A stretch of 64,000 nt of DNA, taken from the NCBI GenBank assembly GCA_964548175.1, contig CAZJQS010000011.1:1-64000 (forward strand), in the 5' to 3' direction. The stretch's first letter is position 1. Each line of letters begins with the position of its first letter. Both the position numbers and the translations under genes were made by a program. This stretch comes from JANQPA01 sp964548175 (GTDB lineage: Bacteria > Bacteroidota > Bacteroidia > Chitinophagales > Saprospiraceae). This document shows positions 32,184-41,716 of the stretch, one piece after another. The notes under the pieces were generated by a model. The model was given only the letters and a program-made list of their open reading frames with translations. It was not told where the DNA came from and searched no databases.

Positions 32184-34226
32184 ATGAAGACCCAAAATTA
32201 CGTAATGGGCCGCTGGCTTCCTCATGACGGAAGCGGAGAGCCTCAATATGATGCTATTTCAGGCGAATTGATCGCCACCTGCAGCAGTGAAGGACTGGAC
32301 TTTGCCGCCATGATGGATTATGGAAGAAAAACGGGGGGACCTGCCCTGCGAAAAATGACCTTCCACGAAAGGGGGTTGATGTTAAAAAAACTGGCTCTAC
32401 ATCTTCACAGCATCCGGAAGAAATATTATCCGGTCAGCTATCGCACCGGCGCCACCAAGGCCGACAGTTGGATCGATATTGACGGCGGTATCGGTACGCT
32501 TTTCGCTTACGCCAGCCTCCGCCGACAGTTCCAGGATGAGCCTTTTTACGTAGATGGGGAAGCTGCTAAACTTTCTAAAGAAGGCACTTTTATCGGTCAT
32601 CACATCATGGTGCCTAAGCATGGCGTAGCCATTCACATCAATGCTTTCAACTTCCCGATCTGGGGAATGCTGGAGAAAATGTCAGTGAATCTCCTGGCCG
32701 GTGTGCCTTGTATCATAAAACCTTCCGAGCTGACTTCCTTCCTTACTGAGGCTATGGTTCAAGACATCATCGAATCCGGTATTCTGCCGGAAGGGGCGTT
32801 GCAACTGGTCTGTGGTAAAGGAATCGGCATTCTGGACCCCGTCACTTCCCAGGATGTGGTGACCTTTACCGGTTCAGCCAGCACCGGAAAAATGCTTAAG
32901 CAACATCCCAGCATTATCGAAAATGCCGTGCCTTTCAACATGGAGGCGGATAGTCTGAATGCTGCAGTTTTGGGAGAAGATGCAGTGCCCGGCACGCCCA
33001 CTTTTGACCATTTTATCAAAGAAGTCAGAAGAGAAATTACCGTCAAATGTGGACAAAAATGTACGGCCATCCGCCGGGTGATCGTGCCGGAGGCTTTATT
33101 GGAAGACGTGCAGATCGCTTTGGGTAAGTTGTTATCACAAACTGTCATCGGCGATCCTCAGGTGGAAGGTGTGAAAATGGGCGCCCTTGTAGCCAAATCC
33201 CAGCAGGAGGAAGTGCGCCGCCGTGTACAGGAACTAGCCAGGCATTCTTCTATCGTTTATGGCGATCTCGATAATTTCGAAGTGACCGGAGCCGAAAAAG
33301 ACAAAGGGGCTTTCTTTTCGCCCATCGTCTTTCTGAATGAGGATCCTTTCCATAAGACCGGCTCCCACGAGGTGGAAGCGTTCGGGCCGGTCAGCACCAT
33401 CATGCCTTATCGCAATCTCGAAGAAGCAGTCGAACTGGCTAATATGGGAAAGGGCTCACTGGTCAGCACCATCGCTACAGCGAACGACGGTATCGCCAAA
33501 ACTTACGTGATGGAATCGGCGCCCTTCCACGGCCGTATTTTGATCCTGAACGACGAAAGCGCCAAAGAAAGCACCGGGCACGGCTCGCCTATGCCGTTGC
33601 TGACACATGGTGGTCCGGGCCGCGCCGGAGGCGGCGAAGAAATGGGCGGCGTCAGAGGCGTCAAGCATTATTTGCAACGTACCGCCATACAAGGCCATCC
33701 GACCATGATCACGGCATTGACCAACCAATATCAATACGGCGCCAAACAAAAAGAAGATATCCTCCATCCTTTTATGAAGTATTTCGAAGAACTGGAGGTT
33801 GGCGATACCCTCATTACCGCCAAACATACCGTCACAGAAACGGACATCATCAACTTCGCCAACGTCAGCGGCGATCGATTCTATGCGCATGTGGACGCCA
33901 CCTCACTGGACGGCACCATTTTCGAAAAAAATGTAGCGCACGGCTATTGGGTGCTTTCCAAAGCCGCCGGCTTGTTCGTGGAGCCCAGAAAAGGGCCCGT
34001 CCTGCTGAATTACGGCCTCGAAGAGTGCCGCTTTACCAAACCGGTCTATCCTGGCATGACCATTGGCGTAAAACTGACGGTTAAACAAAAAACGGCTCAG
34101 GAGAAACGCGATGAGGAAGATATTCGAAAAGGTATCGTCAAATGGATGGTCGAGGTATATGATGAGACGGATGAGACAGTGGCCATCGCAACGATCCTAA
34201 CCATGGTAAAAATGAAACATCAATGA
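32184..34226 (+). CDS. paaZ: bifunctional oxepin-CoA hydrolase / semialdehyde dehydrogenase, PaaZ
   Basis: The 680-aa protein has the length of known PaaZ (about 680 aa) and both domains. An aldehyde dehydrogenase domain (1-515) has FNMEADSLNAAVLGEDA with the general base Glu, and ITVKCGQKCTAIRR with the catalytic Cys near 296. A MaoC-type (R)-hydratase domain (about 535-675) carries TETDIINFANVSGDRFYAH with the hydratase Asp and His. In phenylacetate degradation it opens oxepin-CoA and oxidises the resulting semialdehyde. The start of the enoyl-CoA hydratase gene overlaps its stop. The ring epoxidase genes are not in this window, so the ring-degrading role depends on genes elsewhere. Confidence 0.9.
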   Translation: MKTQNYVMGRWLPHDGSGEPQYDAISGELIATCSSEGLDFAAMMDYGRKTGGPALRKMTFHERGLMLKKLALHLHSIRKKYYPVSYRTGATKADSWIDIDGGIGTLFAYASLRRQFQDEPFYVDGEAAKLSKEGTFIGHHIMVPKHGVAIHINAFNFPIWGMLEKMSVNLLAGVPCIIKPSELTSFLTEAMVQDIIESGILPEGALQLVCGKGIGILDPVTSQDVVTFTGSASTGKMLKQHPSIIENAVPFNMEADSLNAAVLGEDAVPGTPTFDHFIKEVRREITVKCGQKCTAIRRVIVPEALLEDVQIALGKLLSQTVIGDPQVEGVKMGALVAKSQQEEVRRRVQELARHSSIVYGDLDNFEVTGAEKDKGAFFSPIVFLNEDPFHKTGSHEVEAFGPVSTIMPYRNLEEAVELANMGKGSLVSTIATANDGIAKTYVMESAPFHGRILILNDESAKESTGHGSPMPLLTHGGPGRAGGGEEMGGVRGVKHYLQRTAIQGHPTMITALTNQYQYGAKQKEDILHPFMKYFEELEVGDTLITAKHTVTETDIINFANVSGDRFYAHVDATSLDGTIFEKNVAHGYWVLSKAAGLFVEPRKGPVLLNYGLEECRFTKPVYPGMTIGVKLTVKQKTAQEKRDEEDIRKGIVKWMVEVYDETDETVAIATILTMVKMKHQ

Positions 34227-34999
34227 CAGAGAAAACCTTGCTTGGACACGTCAGAACAGAAATAAAGGAAGGGGTAGGAACCATCGAATTTTTTCACCCT
34301 TCTCACAATTCACTGCCTGGCAAACTGCTGGCCGAATTGGCGGAGGCAATCCGTCAGGCGGGAGAGAACGAACAGATAAAAGTGATCGTCCTCCAGAGTG
34401 GGGGAGAGCGTACCTTCTGCGCCGGAGCCAGTTTCGATGAGCTGATCTCTATAAAGAATTTCGAACAAGGCAAGCAGTTTTTCATGGGCTTTGCCAACGT
34501 GATCAACGCCATGCGAAAGTGCCCGAAATTCATCATCGGCCGCATCCAGGGCAAAGCGGTCGGGGGTGGGGTAGGACTGGCTTCCGCTACTGACTACTGC
34601 CTGGCTACAAAGTTCGCTTCCATTAAACTCAGCGAGCTGGCTATCGGCATCGGCCCCTTCGTCGTTGGCCCGGCCGTGGAACGCAAGGTGGGCACTTCAG
34701 GCATGACACAGCTGGCTATCAACGCCACCGAATGGCAGTCGGCAGATTGGGCGCTGCAAAAGGGCTTGTACACCGATGTTTTTGAAACGGCAGAAGCCAT
34801 GGATAAAGCCATCGATGTGTTGGCCAAAAAACTAGTCCAATCCAATCCCGAGGCGATGCGCTTATTGAAAAAGACGTTCTGGGAAGGCGCCGAACACTGG
34901 GGTGAACTGCTGGAGAAGAGGGCGGAGATGAGCGGGAAGTTGGTGCTGAGCGATTTTACTGTGAATGCGATCGAGGAATTCAAGAATAAAGGTACATAG
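34223..34999 (+). CDS. enoyl-CoA hydratase/isomerase family protein
   Basis: This 258-aa crotonase-fold protein has the oxyanion-hole motifs TFCAGASFDELI near residue 70 and QGKAVGGGVGLASATDYCLA near residue 115, plus the C-terminal helix region. It adds water to, or isomerises, unsaturated acyl-CoA. The ATG overlaps the paaZ stop (ATGA), so the pair is translationally coupled; in phenylacetate pathways a hydratase/isomerase of this kind (PaaF or PaaG) works with PaaZ. Which of the two it is cannot be settled here. It is complete and normal in length. Confidence 0.88.
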   Translation: MTEKTLLGHVRTEIKEGVGTIEFFHPSHNSLPGKLLAELAEAIRQAGENEQIKVIVLQSGGERTFCAGASFDELISIKNFEQGKQFFMGFANVINAMRKCPKFIIGRIQGKAVGGGVGLASATDYCLATKFASIKLSELAIGIGPFVVGPAVERKVGTSGMTQLAINATEWQSADWALQKGLYTDVFETAEAMDKAIDVLAKKLVQSNPEAMRLLKKTFWEGAEHWGELLEKRAEMSGKLVLSDFTVNAIEEFKNKGT

Positions 35000-35002
35000 T
35001 TG

Positions 35003-35044
35003 TCGACAACCAACAACCAAATACCAAATACCAAATACAGACCA
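35003..35044. repeat. low-complexity AACCAAC/ACCAAAT tract
   Basis: The leader between the hydratase stop and the E1 start is made of short near-repeats (CAACCAACAACCAAATACC, then AAATACCAAATACAGACC). Similar AACCAAC repeats occur at 52685-52743. Confidence 0.5.
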
Positions 35045-37117
35045 ATGATAAAGACCAAATCCAATATCAGCAAAAAAGTATTAACCAAAGCTTTCCGTTT
35101 GATGGCGACCGCTAAGACGATGGCCGAGGTATATGAAGACAACTTCAAATTTGTTTCCAAATATGTGCATGCGACTTCTCGCGGACATGAGGCGGTGCAG
35201 TTGGCGCTGGCATTGCAATTAAAGCCGCAGGACTTTGTAGCGCCCTATTACCGGGATGACGCCATGCTGCTCGGCATTGGCATGGAACCTTATGAATTAA
35301 TGTTGCAATTGATGGCGAAAAGGGAAGACCCTTTTTCAGGAGGACGAACTTACTACTCTCACCCCAGCCTCAAAGATGACGATAAACCCAAGATCCCTCA
35401 TCAATCTTCCGCCACCGGCATGCAGGCGATCCCAGCTACCGGGGTGGCCATGGGCTTACAATATCGCGAATTGCAGGGCTTAGGTCCCGATTATGGAAAA
35501 GATGCTCCGGTAGCCGTTTGCTCTCTGGGTGACGCCTCTGTAACGGAAGGAGAAGTCGCAGAAGCTTTCCAAATGGCGACTCTGAAGCAGTTACCCATCC
35601 TTTATTTGGTCCAGGACAACGGCTGGGACATCTCAGCCAATGCAGAAGAGACTCGCGCCCAGGATGCGGCCGAGTATGCCCAGGGTTTTCACGGCCTGGA
35701 AGCGATCAGTATCGACGGAAGCGACTTCTACGAAGCCTACCAGACCATCCAGGAGGTGTTGAAAAAGATCAGAAAAGAACGCAGGCCTTTTCTGGTGCAT
35801 GCTAAAGTGCCACTTTTGAATCACCATACATCAGGGGTAAGAAAAGAATGGTACCGTGACGACCTGGAAGATCACCAGAAAAGAGATCCTTATCCGCAGC
35901 TGAGAGATCAGTTACTCGAAGATGGCTTTGTTGAAGAGGAACTGAAAAAAATAGAAGAAGAGGTAAAAGCCAAGGTCCTGGAGGATTTTGAAAAGGCCAA
36001 ACAAGCGGAAGACCCCCGACCTGAAGATTTGTTTACTCACGATTTTGCAGAGACACCGGTCAAAGAAGAAATCGGGACTCGCCGCCCGGAGAACGGAAAG
36101 GAAGTGGTAATGGTGGATTGTGCGCTTCATGCGGTGGAAGAGCTTATGCGTGAGCACAAGGAATGTTTGTTGTATGGGCAGGATGTAGGTGGCCGGTTGG
36201 GAGGAGTGTTCCGTGAGGCGGCTACCCTGGCCCAGAAATTTGGCGATGACCGGGTATTCAATACTCCTATTCAGGAAGCTTTCATCATAGGAAGTACGGT
36301 CGGTATGTCGGCGGTAGGATTGAAGCCCATCGTAGAAGTGCAGTTTGCCGATTACATTTGGCCGGGATTGAATCAGTTGTTCACCGAAGTTAGTCGCTCC
36401 TGCTATTTATCTAATGGAAAATGGCCGGTGAGTGCGATCATTAGAGTGCCGATCGGCGCTTACGGAAGCGGAGGTCCTTATCATTCCAGCAGCGTGGAGT
36501 CTGTGCTGACCAATATCCGGGGCATCAAGATCGCCTATCCTTGTGACGGGGCCGACCTGAAGGGCATGATGAAAGCAGCTTATTATGATCCCAATCCTGT
36601 AGTTATCCTGGAGCACAAAGGCTTGTACTGGTCAAAAGCGCTGGATTCCGCCGCTGCCAAGAGCGTAGAACCGGCCAGCGATTACATTTTGCCATTTGGA
36701 AAAGCCCGCTCGGTCATCGAAGCAAGTGAAGAAATGATCCATAAAGGAAAATCGCTTTTGGTGGTGTCTTACGGCATGGGTGTTCACTGGGCCTACAATG
36801 CCGCTAAAACATTTGACAAACAGGTAGAAGTCATTGACCTGCGCACGCTTTTTCCATTGGATGAGGACTATATTTATGAAGCGGCCAAAAAGCACGGTAA
36901 GATCCTCGTGGTGACAGAAGAACCGGTCAATAATACCTTCGCTCAAAGCCTTGCTGCCCGTATTCAGCAAAATTGCTTTGAATACCTTGACGCTCCAGTC
37001 CGGACCATGGGCTCTGAAAATATGCCGGCCATTCCGTTAAATGCGACCCTTGAAAAGACGATGATACCGTCCAAGGAGAAGGTGGCGAAAGCTATAGCGG
37101 AATTATTAAGATATTAG
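35045..37117 (+). CDS. fused 2-oxo acid dehydrogenase E1 component, alpha and beta subunits
   Basis: Starting at the ATG at 35045 (the earlier TTG at 35000 is unlikely), the protein has about 690 aa. The first half is an E1 alpha domain with the thiamine diphosphate motif (GDASVTEGEVAEAFQMA, then VQDNGWDIS). The second half, from about residue 345 (EVVMVDCALHAVEELMREH), is E1 beta with QDVGGRLGGVFREA, EVQFADYIWPG and VVTEEPVNNTFAQ. It decarboxylates a 2-oxo acid (branched-chain or pyruvate type) and passes the acyl group to an E2 lipoyl enzyme. Fused E1 alpha/beta proteins are known in Bacteroidota. It follows the CoA-pathway genes and may feed the same acyl-CoA pool. Confidence 0.88.
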   Translation: MIKTKSNISKKVLTKAFRLMATAKTMAEVYEDNFKFVSKYVHATSRGHEAVQLALALQLKPQDFVAPYYRDDAMLLGIGMEPYELMLQLMAKREDPFSGGRTYYSHPSLKDDDKPKIPHQSSATGMQAIPATGVAMGLQYRELQGLGPDYGKDAPVAVCSLGDASVTEGEVAEAFQMATLKQLPILYLVQDNGWDISANAEETRAQDAAEYAQGFHGLEAISIDGSDFYEAYQTIQEVLKKIRKERRPFLVHAKVPLLNHHTSGVRKEWYRDDLEDHQKRDPYPQLRDQLLEDGFVEEELKKIEEEVKAKVLEDFEKAKQAEDPRPEDLFTHDFAETPVKEEIGTRRPENGKEVVMVDCALHAVEELMREHKECLLYGQDVGGRLGGVFREAATLAQKFGDDRVFNTPIQEAFIIGSTVGMSAVGLKPIVEVQFADYIWPGLNQLFTEVSRSCYLSNGKWPVSAIIRVPIGAYGSGGPYHSSSVESVLTNIRGIKIAYPCDGADLKGMMKAAYYDPNPVVILEHKGLYWSKALDSAAAKSVEPASDYILPFGKARSVIEASEEMIHKGKSLLVVSYGMGVHWAYNAAKTFDKQVEVIDLRTLFPLDEDYIYEAAKKHGKILVVTEEPVNNTFAQSLAARIQQNCFEYLDAPVRTMGSENMPAIPLNATLEKTMIPSKEKVAKAIAELLRY

Positions 37118-37144
37118 GTTATATTGGGCGAAGCGCAATATAAC
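37118..37144. repeat. stem-loop between E1 and MFS genes
   Basis: GTTATATTG (37118-37126) pairs with CAATATAAC (37136-37144) around GGCGAAGCG. It begins right after the E1 stop and ends 10 bases before the MFS start, so it may dampen read-through. Confidence 0.45.
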
Positions 37145-37154
37145 TTAACATTTT

Positions 37155-38327
37155 ATGAGCACGCTTCGCCCCTGGTACATCCTACCCGTCATCATTTTCG
37201 CTCAATTTGCCGGCACCTCGCTTTGGTTTGCCGGCAATGCGGTTTTGCCTGATCTGCAGGAGGCTTTTGATCTGGCGCCGGAATCTTTGGGCGCGATTAC
37301 CTCCTCCGTGCAGCTGGGTTTTATTGCAGGGACGCTAATCTTTGCTTTTTTTCTAATCGCCGACCGTTTCTCACCGTCGAAGGTCTTTTTTATCTGTGCC
37401 TTGCTAGGGGCGATTTTTAATGTCTCTATTTATTTGCTGGCCAATGGTTTTGCCGCCATACTGGTATTGAGGTTCCTTACAGGCCTTTGTTTGGCGGGTA
37501 TTTATCCGGTAGGGATGAAAATATCGGCGGATTGGTTTGAAAAGGGATTGGGTAAAGCGCTGGGCTATCTGGTGGGAGCGTTGGTCTTGGGAACCGCCTT
37601 TCCGCATCTGGTGAAATTCAGTTTGGGTAGCTTGCCTTGGTCTTATGTCTTGATGACGGTGTCGGGACTATCGGTTACAGGCGGGCTGGCTATATTTTTG
37701 TTAGTACCTGACGGGCCTTTTCGGCGAAGAAGCCAGGGTTTTGACCCTATGGCCATTATAAAGATATTCCAGGTCAAAGATTTCCGCTCGGCTGCTTTCG
37801 GTTATTTCGGGCATATGTGGGAATTGTATGCGTTCTGGGCTTTTGTTCCTTTTGTGCTGAGCACTTATCAGTCCGCACATCACTCTATTGCATTTGATGT
37901 CTCTTTCTGGTCCTTTTTTATCATCGCGATGGGAACGGCTGGATGCATTTTAGGCGGTTATGCCTCTTTGAAGATAGGAAGCGGCAAGGTAGCCTTCCTG
38001 ATGCTGCTGATTTCCGGCCTGAGTTGTTTGGTCTCTCCCTTTTTACTGCAATATCCTGTTTTTCCCCTGCTGATCGGTTTTCTGCTCCTCTGGGGTTTTG
38101 TCGTGGTCGGGGATTCCCCCCAATTTTCAACGCTGGTTGCTTTGACGGCACCGAAGGAATTTACGGGTTCAGCGTTGACTATTGTCAATTCGATCGGTTT
38201 TTTCATCACCATTTTCAGCATCGAACTATTGAATCAGATGCAAGAGGCGCCCCAATACCTATTCTGGTGGTTATTGCCAGGTCCGGTTTTGGGGTTGTGG
38301 GCCATGCGAACATTTTTACGCTATTGA
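37155..38327 (+). CDS. MFS transporter
   Basis: This 390-aa protein has about 12 membrane helices. The first loop after helix 2 contains a short version of the MFS signature (LIADRFSPSKVF), and helix 4 reads RFLTGLCLAGIYPVGMKISADWFEKG, typical of major facilitator antiporters. The cargo is not evident; neighbouring catabolic genes hint at uptake or export of an organic acid or aromatic. Its 3' end overlaps the convergent decarboxylase by 7 bp. Confidence 0.88.
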   Translation: MSTLRPWYILPVIIFAQFAGTSLWFAGNAVLPDLQEAFDLAPESLGAITSSVQLGFIAGTLIFAFFLIADRFSPSKVFFICALLGAIFNVSIYLLANGFAAILVLRFLTGLCLAGIYPVGMKISADWFEKGLGKALGYLVGALVLGTAFPHLVKFSLGSLPWSYVLMTVSGLSVTGGLAIFLLVPDGPFRRRSQGFDPMAIIKIFQVKDFRSAAFGYFGHMWELYAFWAFVPFVLSTYQSAHHSIAFDVSFWSFFIIAMGTAGCILGGYASLKIGSGKVAFLMLLISGLSCLVSPFLLQYPVFPLLIGFLLLWGFVVVGDSPQFSTLVALTAPKEFTGSALTIVNSIGFFITIFSIELLNQMQEAPQYLFWWLLPGPVLGLWAMRTFLRY

Positions 38328-39760
38328 ACGGGTTGTGCGGCAAGCTTTTTTACCCCGCTTTTTAAGATATCAAGACAGAGCTGCACTTCTTCTAGATGCG
38401 TTCGGAAGCTCATTACGGCTAGTCTTATCCAGAATTCACCCTTGATCATGGTACTGGAGACGAATACGCGTCCATCTTGTTGTACAAAATTGACCAGAGC
38501 TTGGTTGAAACGGTCGGGGTCGCCCTCCTCCGGCAGGTAGCGGTAGATCATCACGGAAAGTTCCGGTGGCGGCCCTACTTCAAAGCCCAGTTCCTGGATT
38601 TTTTCATAGAAATACCGGCACAGCCAGGTTTTTTCTTCAATGGCAGCTTTTAAGGCATCCAGCCCAAACAGGTGCATGCTCAGCCACATCCGAAGGCCCC
38701 GGAAGTGCTTTGTCAATTCCGGAGATACATCTGCCGGTGAAATCTCCTGGTCCGCAGTCAGGGCATCCTGCATATAATCCGCCGTGTAGTGATGGGATTT
38801 GAGCAGCGCTTTCACGTTTTTCACCAGAATCGCCCCCAGGCCGTAGGATATGAATAGCCCCTTGTGTGGATCGATGGTAATGGAATCCGACCTTTCAATG
38901 CCTTTGAACTTGGCTTTCAGGTCATCCACAAGCATAAAAAAGCCTCCATAGGCGGCATCAACATGAAACCAGAGCTTATACTTTTCTGCTACATCCGCCA
39001 GGGCATCCAAGGGGTCGATCACGCCGGTATTGGTGGTGCCGGCGGAGCCTACGACCAGAAAAGGAATGAAACCCTGGTCGAGGTCTTGCCGAATTTGTTG
39101 TTCCAAGGCCTCAGGATCCATTTTCATGTCCTCCATGACAGCGATGTACCTGACCGGCGCCTCGGCCAGGCCGACGATCTTCAAAGATTTTTGGACACAG
39201 TGATGGGTGTGTTGGGTAAGGTAAATACATGCCTTGGGATAGTCCACTGCTTTCAATTGGGCATGGTCTCTGGCAGTGACAATACCGATCATATTTGCGA
39301 TAGAACCTCCAGAGGTAAGGTTACCCAGGGCAGTATCCGGATATCCCATCATTTGACACATCCACCGGATCAGGTGATTTTCCAAACGGACACCTCCCGG
39401 GCTGGCAAAAGAAATGCCTGTATAACGGTTAGTGCTGGCCGCCATGTAGTCACCAAGCGCCGTCGTGAATAAGCCACCACCGGGGATATAACCGAAGTGA
39501 CGGCTGGAGGCCGGATTAATACCGGTGTCGTCTACATTTTTCTGTACAAAAGAGATCAGTTCTTCTATAGACCGGGGGGTATTTTTAAATTCAAGCTGCG
39601 CAGCAGTACCAGCATCTTCTTTATAGGTTTTCTCCGGATTGCGCACATCAAGGAAATGATCTGCATACTGTTTGACCTGTTGGTTCCAGTGGTCGCGTAA
39701 GTCTTTTTGGGGTTCCAAATGATGGGATAATTTTTCGAGTGCTTTGATCTTTTCTATCAT
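38321..39760 (-). CDS. PLP-dependent group II decarboxylase
   Basis: The 479-aa protein belongs to the aromatic-L-amino-acid/glutamate decarboxylase group (fold type I). The PLP lysine is in SITIDPHKGLFISYG near residue 300. LWFHVDAAYGGFFML holds the cofactor Asp and the substrate-side Ala, and NLTSGGSIANMIGIVTAR is the phosphate-binding block. It would produce an amine from an amino acid (aromatic or aspartate/glutamate type; not resolved). A -7 box lies upstream on the minus strand (39786-39793). It converges on the MFS gene. Confidence 0.88.
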   Translation of the reverse strand: MIEKIKALEKLSHHLEPQKDLRDHWNQQVKQYADHFLDVRNPEKTYKEDAGTAAQLEFKNTPRSIEELISFVQKNVDDTGINPASSRHFGYIPGGGLFTTALGDYMAASTNRYTGISFASPGGVRLENHLIRWMCQMMGYPDTALGNLTSGGSIANMIGIVTARDHAQLKAVDYPKACIYLTQHTHHCVQKSLKIVGLAEAPVRYIAVMEDMKMDPEALEQQIRQDLDQGFIPFLVVGSAGTTNTGVIDPLDALADVAEKYKLWFHVDAAYGGFFMLVDDLKAKFKGIERSDSITIDPHKGLFISYGLGAILVKNVKALLKSHHYTADYMQDALTADQEISPADVSPELTKHFRGLRMWLSMHLFGLDALKAAIEEKTWLCRYFYEKIQELGFEVGPPPELSVMIYRYLPEEGDPDRFNQALVNFVQQDGRVFVSSTMIKGEFWIRLAVMSFRTHLEEVQLCLDILKSGVKKLAAQPVQ

Positions 39761-39785
39761 GACGTGTGTTAGATTTTTCCAAGCT

Positions 39786-39816
39786 CAAAGATAAAATAAA
39801 AAAAGTGCAGAACAGT
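39786..39816 (-). promoter_or_regulatory. probable promoter of the PLP decarboxylase
   Basis: On the minus strand TATCTTTG (39786-39793 complement) matches TAnnTTTG. At the proper 19-bp distance upstream the sequence is only ACTG instead of TTTG, so the -33 is weak. It lies 26 bp before the ATG. Confidence 0.45.
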
Positions 39817-39960
39817 TTAAAACATGGGGTTGTATAAAAAGTCGGTTTACTCGCCCATTAGCCTTCCAACAGGCAAATCTACCTGACTGCTTGTGGATGA
39901 GTGAGATGACATTTTCATCAATCGATGTCTATTTTCCATAAATATATTTATTCCAAAACC

Positions 39961-41019
39961 ATGAAAAATCTCATTGCATACAATCTGTTACTTACCCTCA
40001 TCACGCTCAGTGCCTGTGTATCCAGCAGCAGTTCCAGCCGGCCCGTCCAGACTCGTTCTTCCAAGGTGCCGGTCTCGGAAGTCACGGAATTTCCGCCCGA
40101 ATTGCAAAACCTCAGAGCGCAGTGGGGCTTGGTGAAAGACCGTTACGACAAGCTGCCGGCCACCCAGGAAAAGAGCAATACCGGTAACGGACTAGCTCGC
40201 AGCAGCATTTCCTACATACTGGATGATGTGCAAAAAGCTTTTAAAGAGCAATCAAAGGCGGAGGCCCTGAAAAGGGTGCCCAATTCTAAAGAAAACCTTA
40301 ACCTGGCGGAATCCCTGCTGGCCGACCTGGAGTCAGGAAAACCTCCTTTCCAGAATAGAAAAGGCGATATGCACCTGGCCTATCGATCCGAGGTCGACAA
40401 TAGCCTGCAGCCATTCCGGTTATACATTCCCGAAAGCCTGGACTTGTCCAGGCAACATCCGCTGGTCGTTGGGCTGCATGGTCGTAGTGGGGATGAAAAT
40501 ACGATCATGGATGCCTATGGCGATCGCCAGTCTTCAAATAATGTTGTAAAGCAAAGAGTAAGACAGTATGGCTTTATAATGGTCACTCCTAAAGGCAGAG
40601 AAGCCAACCTGGGCTATCAAAATGCGGCGGAAGAAGATGTGATAGATGTAACCCGGATCGTCATGTCCCTGTATCCTGTGCGAGAAGACAAAGTTTTTCT
40701 CACCGGCCACTCCATGGGCGGCGGCGGAACCATGCTGATCGGGCTGAAGCATCCGGATTTGTATAAAGCGTTGGCGCCGATAGCCGGCGGCCTCTGGGTG
40801 GCTGGGGGTATGAATGATCTATCGGCAAAAGCGGCAAGTATGCCGGTTCGTTTTTATCATGGCGCCGACGATAAGGTCGTTCCGGCTGATCCGAATGCCC
40901 TGGAATCATCCAAAAAGAAGTTGAAAAATTTTGAATTCAAGGAATACCCTGGAGAAGACCATTCCAGTATTTTCTTCAGGGCTATTCCTGAAGTTTTTGC
41001 TTTTTTTGTGGCTATTTAA
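39961..41019 (+). CDS. alpha/beta hydrolase lipoprotein (esterase/depolymerase-like)
   Basis: The ATG at 39961 gives a 352-aa protein with a lipoprotein signal (NLLLTLITLSACVSS); the ATG at 39925 would add a charged head before it. After a linker and a helical region, the catalytic domain (about 135-352) has VVGLHGRSGDENTI for the oxyanion hole, the nucleophile elbow GHSMGGGG with S251, Asp in YHGADDKVVP and His in PGEDHSS. This is the order of poly(hydroxyalkanoate) depolymerase-like and dienelactone hydrolase-like esterases. Likely surface or periplasmic ester hydrolysis. The 3' end overlaps the convergent gene by 8 bp. Confidence 0.82.
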   Translation: MKNLIAYNLLLTLITLSACVSSSSSSRPVQTRSSKVPVSEVTEFPPELQNLRAQWGLVKDRYDKLPATQEKSNTGNGLARSSISYILDDVQKAFKEQSKAEALKRVPNSKENLNLAESLLADLESGKPPFQNRKGDMHLAYRSEVDNSLQPFRLYIPESLDLSRQHPLVVGLHGRSGDENTIMDAYGDRQSSNNVVKQRVRQYGFIMVTPKGREANLGYQNAAEEDVIDVTRIVMSLYPVREDKVFLTGHSMGGGGTMLIGLKHPDLYKALAPIAGGLWVAGGMNDLSAKAASMPVRFYHGADDKVVPADPNALESSKKKLKNFEFKEYPGEDHSSIFFRAIPEVFAFFVAI

Positions 41020-41590
41020 GAGATACGGCTTTTTCTTCCTGTCTTAAAATTTTGGCTAAATCGGCCTCCAGGCTAACCACGGGCGTTTCTAAGATCCGTC
41101 CTAATTCTTTTCCATCCCGGAGGATGATGAAAGTAGGGACGTATTGAATATCCCAACCTACTTCTTCGTGCTGCGGGCTTGTATTCCTGCGATCAGGATG
41201 TTCATCGAGGCCGATAACCTGCAGTCGATCCATATTGAATTCCAGGAAATCCAGTATTTTGTAAAAACGAGGCACTTCGCGCTGGCTGTCAGAACACCAG
41301 GTGCCGATAAAGATCAGGATGTCCAGCGATTCAGATGCAGCCTGGACGCCGGAGAGGATGTTTTTATCCAATTCGTACCCTTCGTATTCGGTGGCAAACC
41401 AATACCGGTAGGCTTCCTTCTCCCAGGCGGAGCGGTCAAGTTGACCTACTAAAATCGGCTCTCCGTCTTCTGAGATGATTTCTTGATTGATCAATTGGGA
41501 GGTTTGGCCACTGGGCGACTGACAACTCCAAAGGATGATAAGTAATAAAAAAGCGCTTAGGTAGGTAAAGAGTGGCGTGCTGTTTTTCAT
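41012..41590 (-). CDS. thioredoxin-like fold lipoprotein with CxxS site
   Basis: The 192-aa precursor has a lipoprotein signal (LLLIILWSCQSPSG). The fold matches the thioredoxin family: LDILIFIGTWCSDSQREVPRFYKIL, then YVPTFIILRDGKELGRI with the cis-Pro. The active site is C-S-D-S rather than CxxC, so it lacks the resolving cysteine and cannot be an ordinary disulfide reductase. A single-Cys redox relay, isomerase or binding role is possible. It is convergent with the esterase gene. Confidence 0.78.
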   Translation of the reverse strand: MKNSTPLFTYLSAFLLLIILWSCQSPSGQTSQLINQEIISEDGEPILVGQLDRSAWEKEAYRYWFATEYEGYELDKNILSGVQAASESLDILIFIGTWCSDSQREVPRFYKILDFLEFNMDRLQVIGLDEHPDRRNTSPQHEEVGWDIQYVPTFIILRDGKELGRILETPVVSLEADLAKILRQEEKAVSLK

Positions 41591-41601
41591 AAGACTGGCT
41601 T

Positions 41602-41630
41602 TTTTGAAAAAATGAATACTTTTTTCAAAA
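41602..41630. repeat. AT-rich inverted repeat before the thioredoxin-like gene
   Basis: TTTTGAAAAAA (41602-41612) and TTTTTTCAAAA (41620-41630) are perfect 11-bp arms around TGAATAC, 12 bp before the minus-strand start at 41590. It may be a leader hairpin or operator. Confidence 0.4.
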
Positions 41631-41716
41631 TACAGTTGTCACTTTTTAAAAAAGCTGTCAATCGTCAATCGATGGGATGATATATTTCAACTGGAAACGG
41701 TCAGAAGCCGATGACC

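Noticed and set aside
38864..39472. Plus-strand open frame of 202 codons opposite the PLP decarboxylase
   Set aside because: The minus strand encodes the complete decarboxylase with its PLP lysine; the opposite frame has no recognisable content.
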